Of a DNA stretch of 8,040 nt, positions 1 to 5,403 are shown piece by piece. Source of the DNA: an uncultured Gammaproteobacteria bacterium (GTDB lineage: Bacteria; Pseudomonadota; Gammaproteobacteria; GCA-002705445; GCA-002716945); NCBI GenBank assembly GCA_913046125.1, contig CAJWRL010000038.1, positions 1 to 8,040 of the forward strand, given 5' to 3'. Under the pieces are notes generated by a model. The model ran no database searches. It was not told the DNA's origin and saw only the letters and a list, made by a program, of their open reading frames with translations. Position 1 is the stretch's first letter. Every line of letters starts with the position of its first letter. Position numbers and translations under genes: made by a program.

Positions 1-753
1 TCTCATGATGATAATGAATCAAGAATTAAGTTCTGGAAGGAATACTACAATCCTAAAGTTGAGGTAACTTCTAGAGAAGTACCTACTATTGACATTTCAC
101 TGATAAAGAACAATCCTTTTTATCAAATCAAGACAACTGTAGAAAATTTTAATTTCACACCAGAAAAAAATATGGAAAATAATTTACCGACCGAGGGCTA
201 TGGTAAACTTTTTATAAACGGTGAATACGTTAGCAGGATATACAGTGAGTATCATTTTGTAAAAATATTACCTGTTGGTATCAATGAAATTAAAGTAATT
301 CTTAGTACAAACTTGGATCATGATATCTCCACTAATGGTAGAGTAATATCTGATACCATTACTTATCAATTCCCAGAGTATACATTCTCAGAGGCCAGAA
401 ATAAGTCATATAACCAGATGATACAATGCGAGTTTTCAGAATCAGGCCAAGCATTGCTGAGAGAACTAAAAGCTAAAGGCATGCTAATAACAGAATCATC
501 TGCTCATTTGAAATGTAGGTTTGATGCAAGGAATGACGTATTAGGACCGTTCACAAATAAAATGACAAGACTGCAGCGACATTACCATCAGGTAACGCTG
601 GACGCATTGAAAAAAAGAATCGAAGTTTGGAAGGCATTTGAGGCTGAAAAAATTTCCTTAAGAAACGCAAGGCTTCAAAATCAGAAAATAGAAGATGAAA
701 TAGATGATTTAATGCAACAAAAACTTGAACAACTCGAGTCTGCACAAAAATGA
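1..753 (+). CDS. Unrecognised protein, 5'-truncated by window edge: beta-rich domain plus charged helical tail
   Basis: The reading frame is open from base 1, giving 250 visible residues and a TGA stop at 751-753. The start lies upstream: the first in-frame ATG (172) falls inside a continuous domain and is not a credible start. Visible residues about 28-125 read as a beta-rich domain with the landmarks ENFNFTPE, EGYGKLFINGEYVSRIY and LPVGINEIKVIL. From memory this resembles a domain of exported proteobacterial proteins whose usual core reads GHAHLYVDG; here the histidines are replaced (GYGKLFING). Residues about 140-185 are mixed and hold two cysteines. Residues about 195-250 are rich in Lys, Glu, Gln and Leu and probably form a long helix or coiled coil. 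The stop overlaps the start of the next gene, so the two are probably made together. The coding call is firm; the function is unknown. Any signal peptide would be outside the window. Confidence 0.8.
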   Translation, partial: SHDDNESRIKFWKEYYNPKVEVTSREVPTIDISLIKNNPFYQIKTTVENFNFTPEKNMENNLPTEGYGKLFINGEYVSRIYSEYHFVKILPVGINEIKVILSTNLDHDISTNGRVISDTITYQFPEYTFSEARNKSYNQMIQCEFSESGQALLRELKAKGMLITESSAHLKCRFDARNDVLGPFTNKMTRLQRHYHQVTLDALKKRIEVWKAFEAEKISLRNARLQNQKIEDEIDDLMQQKLEQLESAQK

Positions 754-983
754 ACTTCGAATCATTTGTGGAAGCATATACTGTGACAGCTCTTGTAATG
801 TTTCCTATACTAGTCTTTATTATTATTCTTTTAGTAAGAGACCTAGGAAAATACTCTAAACTCTCTGAGAGAATTGACAGTATTTTAAAGAACCTCTCTG
901 AAGACTTATCAGATAAAGGTTTTAAAAAGGAACCTAAGGAATCTATTCTCCAACATATCAGTCGTTATATTAATAAAAAATAG
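750..983 (+). CDS. Small single-span membrane protein, unknown function
   Basis: A 77-residue protein whose ATG overlaps the previous gene's stop (ATGA, 750-753), which suggests translational coupling; there is no ribosome binding site beyond a GAG triplet 11 bases upstream. Residues about 10-29 (TVTALVMFPILVFIIILLVR) form one clear membrane span. Residues 30-77 are charged and probably helical (KLSERIDSILKNLSEDL) and end in lysines. By the positive-inside rule the charged C-terminal part should be cytoplasmic. With the coiled-coil tail of its partner, a two-protein membrane assembly is plausible but not shown. No family is recognised. It ends flush against the convergent gene at 984, with no spacer. 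Confidence 0.7.
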   Translation: MNFESFVEAYTVTALVMFPILVFIIILLVRDLGKYSKLSERIDSILKNLSEDLSDKGFKKEPKESILQHISRYINKK

Positions 984-1991
984 TCATTTCATAACGTAAT
1001 TGAAAACCATGTCTGCAGATAGATTTATCATACAAAGATTTGATGGACACTTTTTAATTGCTTCAGTGTTGTAGCATGGTGAACATTTCATATTGATATT
1101 AGCTTCAATTATTTTATTAGATCCATTACCATATGGACCTGTCTCCTTAAAAGGTGTTGGGCCGTGTAATGCGATCACTCTTTGACAACTTACTCCTGCT
1201 ACATGTACCGATCCACTATCATTTGCTATAGTGCATGAGCTTCTCTTCATTAACTCGATTAGATTTGGAAGTGATGTTCTGCCACATAAATTATGAATTC
1301 TCGCATGATTTAGATTTAACTGATTAATAAATTTTTCTTCATCTGAATTTCCTGTTATGACTATTTCAAAATCGGTATTTAAGAGAATTTTATCAATCAA
1401 TTCTTGCCAATTTTTAAGTGGCCATGCTCTATAGCCTCTGTGGTTTTTTTTATGATATTTACTATTTGTAGGACACATAACAATATATTTATGATTAATA
1501 TTGTAGACATCTTCTATATCGATATCTGATCCAATCAAGTAAGGATAACTGTTTTGGATATCTATGTCCTCGTAAGTAGACTGAAGTATCCTAAGTTGGT
1601 GATGAACCCTGTGTTCATTTTTGATATTTTCAGGGACATATTTGTAAGGTAGACCAACTTTTGTTTTTGATTTTGTGTATTTTGCTAGACTGATGAATTT
1701 CTTTCCAACTTCGAGATTTATGACAGCATCATATGGATTAAGGAGAGACTTAAATATTATCTTTAACTTATCAAAGTTAAAAAGCAAGGGTAGTTTAGTA
1801 AATCTAATTAGAATAGGTTTGATTCTTGTATCATACTGAAAAAGTTTTTCTAAATTTGGTTTAGTTACCCAATCAATTTCTAATTCATCACCATAATGAT
1901 CAACAAGCGGTTTAACAACTGCAGTTGAATCAATTGTATCTCCTAATAGTCCACATCGGATGATTAATATTCTTTTCTTTTTTTTAGTCAT
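984..1991 (-). CDS. GT9-family glycosyltransferase (ADP-heptose:LPS heptosyltransferase-like)
   Basis: A 335-residue protein of the GT9 family, which normally transfers heptose from ADP-heptose onto lipopolysaccharide core at the inner face of the cytoplasmic membrane. Family landmarks are the N-terminal strand and loop RILIIRCGLLGDTI (7-20), the C-domain entry RAWPLKNWQELI (188-199), ANDSGSVHVAG (256-266), and the nucleotide-sugar loop ALHGPTPFKETGPYG (274-288). A cysteine group follows (C303, C306, C315, C320), as in many family members. I chose the ATG at 1991 because the family begins almost directly at KKRILIIR; an upstream ATG at 2018 would add nine residues and overlap a TATAAT box. 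No Shine-Dalgarno sequence is visible. Donor and acceptor are unknown; GT9 members outside the heptose core pathway exist, and no LPS genes are adjacent. It is transcribed divergently from the FAH gene and converges end to end with the small membrane protein. Confidence 0.88.
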   Translation of the reverse strand: MTKKKKRILIIRCGLLGDTIDSTAVVKPLVDHYGDELEIDWVTKPNLEKLFQYDTRIKPILIRFTKLPLLFNFDKLKIIFKSLLNPYDAVINLEVGKKFISLAKYTKSKTKVGLPYKYVPENIKNEHRVHHQLRILQSTYEDIDIQNSYPYLIGSDIDIEDVYNINHKYIVMCPTNSKYHKKNHRGYRAWPLKNWQELIDKILLNTDFEIVITGNSDEEKFINQLNLNHARIHNLCGRTSLPNLIELMKRSSCTIANDSGSVHVAGVSCQRVIALHGPTPFKETGPYGNGSNKIIEANINMKCSPCYNTEAIKKCPSNLCMINLSADMVFNYVMK

Positions 1992-2029
1992 GATTTCGTT
2001 TAAAATACACATCAGCATTATATACCATC
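1992..2029. promoter_or_regulatory. Divergent promoter gap between GT9 and FAH genes
   Basis: These 38 bases are the only space for both promoters. On the minus strand a perfect TATAAT reads from 2022 to 2017 and would start the GT9 transcript about 18 bases before its ATG at 1991. On the plus strand TAAAAT (2001-2006) could serve the FAH gene with a leader of about 16 bases. I see no convincing -35 hexamer for either. The region is AT-rich, so chance matches are likely; the need for promoters here follows from gene orientation. Confidence 0.35.
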
Positions 2030-2797
2030 ATGTCTAATTGGATAAAGTTTACACATAATAATCTAGAAGCTTTTGGAATTATATCTGGCTCTGAGGTTGA
2101 TGTTTACGATGGAGATATGTTTGATAGTCCATCTAAAACAGATGAAAAATTCGATTTAAAAGACGTCATTATCAAAAACCCTTGTCAACCATCAAAAATG
2201 ATTGCATTGTGGAATAATTATCAATCCTTGGCGAATGAGAAAGGCCTAAGCAAACCTAAAAATCCTCTTTATTTGAACAAGGCTATATCTTGTATTATAG
2301 AGCAAGGTGAGAGTATTATTCGACCTAAAAACTACGATGAAAGTATTTTCTATGAGGGTGAATTAGGTATTGTAATCGGAAAGACATGTAAAGAGGTGTC
2401 TGTAAGCGAGGCATCTGATTATATTTTTGGTTATACATGTATTAATGATGTGACTGCGATGGATCTTGTGAAAAAAGATCCAACATTCGATCAATGGACA
2501 AGATCAAAAAGCTATGACACATTTGGAATATTTGGACCATGTATCAAATCTGATATTGATCCGATGTCACTGGAAATCACAACCACAGTTGATGGCAAGA
2601 TAAAGCAAAACTACAAGACAAGTGATATGTTTTTTGACGTGTTTGAGATAGTTTGCTTTTTGTCACATGACATGACACTCAATCCTGGTGATATAATCGC
2701 TTGTGGTACAAATTCTGGTCTAGGTCCCATTACATCAGGTCAAACTGTCACGGTGAATGTAAGCTCTATAGGCGAAGTCACCAATAAATTACTTTAA
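2030..2797 (+). CDS. Fumarylacetoacetate hydrolase (FAH) family protein
   Basis: A 255-residue protein of the FAH superfamily, whose members are Mg/Mn-dependent C-C bond hydrolases, decarboxylases or isomerases in the breakdown of aromatic and keto acids. The acidic metal ligands are visible in FYEGELGIVIG (E109, E111) and in CINDVTAMD (D140). SKSYDTFGIFGP (159-170) and PGDIIACGTNSGLG (219-232) match the family's other signature loops. The N-terminal part (WIKFTHNNLEAFGII, then NPCQPSKMIALWNNY) matches the usual small N-terminal domain of this group, so the ATG at 2030 is well supported. Length is normal. No other genes of an aromatic pathway are nearby, so the substrate cannot be named. It is read away from the GT9 gene from a 38-bp gap and stops two bases short of the convergent fdhD stop. 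Confidence 0.9.
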   Translation: MSNWIKFTHNNLEAFGIISGSEVDVYDGDMFDSPSKTDEKFDLKDVIIKNPCQPSKMIALWNNYQSLANEKGLSKPKNPLYLNKAISCIIEQGESIIRPKNYDESIFYEGELGIVIGKTCKEVSVSEASDYIFGYTCINDVTAMDLVKKDPTFDQWTRSKSYDTFGIFGPCIKSDIDPMSLEITTTVDGKIKQNYKTSDMFFDVFEIVCFLSHDMTLNPGDIIACGTNSGLGPITSGQTVTVNVSSIGEVTNKLL

Positions 2798-2799
2798 AA

Positions 2800-3666
2800 T
2801 CACCTTCTTTTCCATACGTCCGATGCTCCATCTGGACGAGGTTCAGGCATGTCATCAAATACTATATTATCTTTGCCATTGTATATTAAAAAATGCTTTC
2901 CTTTTGCTCTACCCAATAGCGTTACTTGAGTATCTTTGGCAACATTTAGACCCATTTCAGTTATTCCAGATCGAGATAACAATGTAGAGATGTTCATTTG
3001 GGCAACTTTTATAACCATTTCAGAGGTAAGCCTTCCGGTCGTGTAAAAAATTTTACCTTCACCTTCTATATTGTTCAACCACATGTGTCCTGCTATTGCA
3101 TCTACTGCATTATGTCTTCCAACATCTTCAACGAAATCCAAAATCTTATTATCATCACACAATGCGCATCCATGAACTGCTCCTGATCGTCTATAAATTT
3201 CATTTTTATCGTGTAAGAGTTTTAGAAGATGATAAATTGTAGATTGTTTGGTTGTTTTCATTTTAATCTTTTTATCTTTTAAATCATCCATAACTCCACT
3301 AAAAGTTGTACCTTGTCCACAACCTGATGTGACAATCTTATGTTTCAATTTGTTATCAACTTTTGAGAGATCTAATCCATTAGTAGCAACCGCAGCAGTA
3401 TTTACTGACCAATCAACATGCACCGACTTAAGTTGATTGATATTATTTATAATACCCTGGTTTCTAAGATATCCTATAACAAGCGCCTCTGGATAATGAC
3501 CCAGTGTCATAAGAGTTACAATCTCTTTTTTATCTACATAAATAGTCAGAGGTAACTCTCCTGTAATTGGAAATGTCCTCTCTTTTTCATACTCGTCATA
3601 AACATTAATCTCAGAAACAGGTGGTCTTTTTGAATTTGAAATGTCTATTTTTGTTTTATTACTCAT
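2800..3666 (-). CDS. fdhD: FdhD, formate dehydrogenase accessory sulfurtransferase
   Basis: A 288-residue FdhD. In E. coli, FdhD passes sulfur from the desulfurase IscS to the bis-MGD molybdenum cofactor, which activates formate dehydrogenase in the cytoplasm. Landmarks are the N-terminal ELPLTIYVD (37-45), the redox/sulfur loop TSGCGQGTTF (113-122), SGAVHGCALC (161-170), the signature VEDVGRHNAVD (179-189), and YTTGRLTSEMV (208-218). The usual CxxC pair is reduced to one cysteine (C116, with G119 at the second site), while C167 and C170 form a second Cys-x-x-Cys pair. I recall this CGQG form from other proteobacterial FdhDs, so it may mark a subgroup rather than damage. The ATG at 3666 has no Shine-Dalgarno sequence, and a TATAAT sits nine bases upstream. 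The substrate enzyme subunit is encoded on the same strand from 7099 onward but not adjacent. Confidence 0.95.
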   Translation of the reverse strand: MSNKTKIDISNSKRPPVSEINVYDEYEKERTFPITGELPLTIYVDKKEIVTLMTLGHYPEALVIGYLRNQGIINNINQLKSVHVDWSVNTAAVATNGLDLSKVDNKLKHKIVTSGCGQGTTFSGVMDDLKDKKIKMKTTKQSTIYHLLKLLHDKNEIYRRSGAVHGCALCDDNKILDFVEDVGRHNAVDAIAGHMWLNNIEGEGKIFYTTGRLTSEMVIKVAQMNISTLLSRSGITEMGLNVAKDTQVTLLGRAKGKHFLIYNGKDNIVFDDMPEPRPDGASDVWKRR

Positions 3667-3691
3667 ATTTAATGAATTATATTACAATACG
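3667..3691. promoter_or_regulatory. Very short divergent promoter gap, fdhD / MBL hydrolase
   Basis: Only 25 bases separate the two start codons. The minus strand carries a perfect TATAAT (3681 to 3676), nine bases before the fdhD ATG. The plus strand carries TATATT (3678-3683), eight bases before the ATG at 3692. The two boxes overlap on opposite strands, so only one could be used at a time, and both transcripts would be almost leaderless. Any -35 elements would lie inside the opposite coding sequence, and none is recognisable. AT richness makes chance matches likely. Confidence 0.35.
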
Positions 3692-4609
3692 ATGATGAGA
3701 AAGTTTATTTTTTTACTCTTATTTATTGTCTCTTCAGAAATCTATGCAGATATCATTAAGGTTACAATTCTAGGAAGTGGGACACCCAGAGTAAGCTTCG
3801 AAAGATTTTCTCAATCAATACTCATTGAGCATGAGCAAGATAAATATCTTTTTGATGCTGGAAGAGGTGCTTTGATAAGGTTATATCAATCAAATATCTT
3901 ACCAAATGAAATAAAAAAAATATTTCTCACTCACCTACACTCAGATCATGTCCTAGGATTTTCAGATATTCTCATGACTGGATGGGTATATCACAGACAG
4001 TCACCACTTCAAATTTATGGTCCGAAGGGAACGAAGAATTTTGTGGATAGTATAATCAAGGCTTATGAAGAAGATATTAATGTAAGATCTCAAGCGCCTG
4101 AGAATCTTGATATCAGAGGATTGCAGACAAATATTGACACGATTTATGATGGCTTTGAATATCAAAATAATGGTTTAACGATTGAGGCGTTTGCAGTAAA
4201 ACATGAACCATTTGTTCATGCATATGGATTTAAAATTTATAATAAAAGATATTGTGTAGTGATTTCAGGTGACACATCATATTCAGAGAAAGTCATAGAA
4301 AAATCTAAAGGATGCGACCTTCTTATTCATGAGATTGCACATGCTTCAGAACATACTTTGAAAAAATATCCAAAAGCAAAAGGAGTTATTTCATATCATA
4401 CTAATGTAGTTGAGGTATCTGATATAATAAATAAAACTCGTCCAAGACTTACAATACTTAATCATGTTCTATCATTGGACGGATCATCAGATGATGACAT
4501 ACTTAATGCGATAAAACAAAATACAGAACATGATGTTTTGATAGCTAAAGATCTGATGACTATCGACGTTAAAGACGACATATATATTTATAAACAAAAA
4601 AATTTATGA
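3692..4609 (+). CDS. Exported metallo-beta-lactamase-fold hydrolase (RNase Z/arylsulfatase-like type)
   Basis: A 305-residue MBL-fold protein. The zinc motif HLHSDH (81-86) follows the strand KKIFLT; further likely ligands are a His in VKHEPFVH (171 or 176), D194 in SGDTSYS, and H258 in ILNH. YLFDAGRGAL (53-62) and GSGTPR (28-33) match the RNase Z/arylsulfatase-like branch. The first 19 residues (MMRKFIFLLLFIVSSEIYA) look like a signal peptide with cleavage before DIIKV. This argues for a periplasmic enzyme and against tRNA 3' processing. I chose the ATG at 3692 (3695 is equally possible) because a start at 3641 would overlap fdhD and put an extra segment before the signal peptide. No Shine-Dalgarno sequence is seen. 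Its stop overlaps the folP start (ATGA). The substrate is unknown; MBL folds act on esters, phosphodiesters, sulfates and lactones. Confidence 0.85.
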   Translation: MMRKFIFLLLFIVSSEIYADIIKVTILGSGTPRVSFERFSQSILIEHEQDKYLFDAGRGALIRLYQSNILPNEIKKIFLTHLHSDHVLGFSDILMTGWVYHRQSPLQIYGPKGTKNFVDSIIKAYEEDINVRSQAPENLDIRGLQTNIDTIYDGFEYQNNGLTIEAFAVKHEPFVHAYGFKIYNKRYCVVISGDTSYSEKVIEKSKGCDLLIHEIAHASEHTLKKYPKAKGVISYHTNVVEVSDIINKTRPRLTILNHVLSLDGSSDDDILNAIKQNTEHDVLIAKDLMTIDVKDDIYIYKQKNL

Positions 4610-5403
4610 CAAAAATAATCGGCATCTTAAATTTAACACTTGATAGCTTTTCTGATGGAGGTATGTATTACGACCTAGATTCTGCAAAAAAACATGTGTC
4701 AGACATGATAAGCCAAGGTGCTGATATTATTGATTTAGGAGCTGAGTCAACCAGATCTGGTTTCACTGATATAGACGAAGACATTCAAATAAATACATTA
4801 CTGCCTGTCGTAGATTTTATAAATGATAATTATAAGATACCAATAAGTATTGATACTAGATCAAGTAAAGTTGCAATGGCATTCGAAAACTACAATATTC
4901 AATTTATCAATGATGTTTCATCAGGACTTCATGACAGTAATATGCTCAATGCAGTTTCAAGACTAGGGTGTGGATTTATTATGACCCATATGCCAAGAGA
5001 ACATAAAGAGGGTAAAATAAAAGTATTTGACAATATTGTGAATGAAATTAGTGAATACTTTATTGAGAGAATTAACTCATGCAATAAAGCAGGAATAAAA
5101 ACAGAGAAATTAATAATTGATCCAGGCATTGGCTTTGGAAAATCTGGCGAGGACAACATTAAGTTGCTGAATAGTATCCAATCACTCAAAAAGGTGCACA
5201 ATCATATTTGTATTGGATCAAGCAACAAAAAATATTCATCTAGGTTGTTTGAAAACATTCAAACTAAGGAAGATTTAAAAATAGCAAATCTTGCAACTTT
5301 TGCAACAAGTACACTCTCTGATGCTACCTACTTAAGAGTTCATGATGTTGAACTAACAAAAGACACAGTTCAAGTTATAAATAAGGCTCAAAGTCTTATT
5401 TAA
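4606..5403 (+). CDS. folP: Dihydropteroate synthase (FolP), with unusual loop residues
   Basis: A 265-residue dihydropteroate synthase, which joins p-aminobenzoate to 6-hydroxymethyl-7,8-dihydropterin diphosphate in cytoplasmic folate synthesis. Blocks in order: GILNLTLDSFSDGG (6-19), GADIIDLGAESTRSG (38-52), ISIDTR (80-85), INDVSSG (101-107), LIIDPGIGFGKSGEDN (169-184), IGSSNKK (203-209), RVHDV (244-248). Pterin and substrate residues equivalent to E. coli N22, D96, N115, D185, K221, R255 and H257 are present. Three usually fixed positions differ: Pro25 is Leu12, Pro64 is Ser51, and Arg220 is Asn207. The protein starts almost at the first core strand and lacks the usual N-terminal hairpin of about 13 residues. 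The ATG overlaps the upstream stop by four bases, with no ribosome binding site, so translation probably depends on the MBL gene. Usual folP neighbours (ftsH, glmM, folK) are absent. It could be the only folP or a divergent second copy. Confidence 0.92.
   Translation: MTKIIGILNLTLDSFSDGGMYYDLDSAKKHVSDMISQGADIIDLGAESTRSGFTDIDEDIQINTLLPVVDFINDNYKIPISIDTRSSKVAMAFENYNIQFINDVSSGLHDSNMLNAVSRLGCGFIMTHMPREHKEGKIKVFDNIVNEISEYFIERINSCNKAGIKTEKLIIDPGIGFGKSGEDNIKLLNSIQSLKKVHNHICIGSSNKKYSSRLFENIQTKEDLKIANLATFATSTLSDATYLRVHDVELTKDTVQVINKAQSLI
5378..5402. terminator. Possible bidirectional terminator hairpin inside overlapping gene ends
   Basis: TAAATAAGGCT (5378-5388), loop CAA, and AGTCTTATTTA (5392-5402) form an 11-bp stem with a single G-U pair on the plus-strand RNA. 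The hairpin contains most of the folP stop codon and the whole GT41 stop codon. The descending arm and following bases are U-rich in both directions, though there is no clean run of U after it. It is slightly weaker on the minus strand, where the wobble becomes a C-A mismatch. Its position exactly at a convergent junction with no free spacer supports the call. Confidence 0.5.

Noticed and set aside
172..174. ATG as the start of the first gene
   Set aside because: It lies in the middle of a continuous domain (FNFTPEKN-M-ENNLP) and the frame is open back to base 1, so the gene begins outside the window.
963..996. CGTTAT...ATAACG inverted repeat at the convergent junction, and the adjacent A6 run, as a terminator
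   Set aside because: The stem is six mostly AT pairs with a 22-base loop; the alternative minus-strand stem before the U6 run is only five pairs. Both are expected by chance.
1978..1985. Run of eight A on the coding strand just after the GT9 start, as a phase-variation tract
   Set aside because: It simply encodes Lys-rich MTKKKKR in AT-rich DNA; eight bases is short, and no second frame-dependent start is evident.
2776..2805. TCACC direct repeat around the FAH stop
   Set aside because: A five-base repeat with no further symmetry; chance occurrence.
2998..3436. Small open frames antisense to fdhD, and similar ones antisense to folP, GT41 and fdhA
   Set aside because: They are shadows of strongly conserved genes on the other strand, with no recognisable protein features.
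3641..3691. Upstream ATG at 3641 as start of the MBL protein
   Set aside because: It would overlap the start of divergent fdhD, and the added residues would precede a complete signal peptide beginning at MMRKF.
3692..4609. Calling the MBL-fold protein ribonuclease Z (tRNA 3' processing)
   Set aside because: It has a convincing signal peptide, so it should act outside the cytoplasm; I could not recognise the RNase Z exosite arm.
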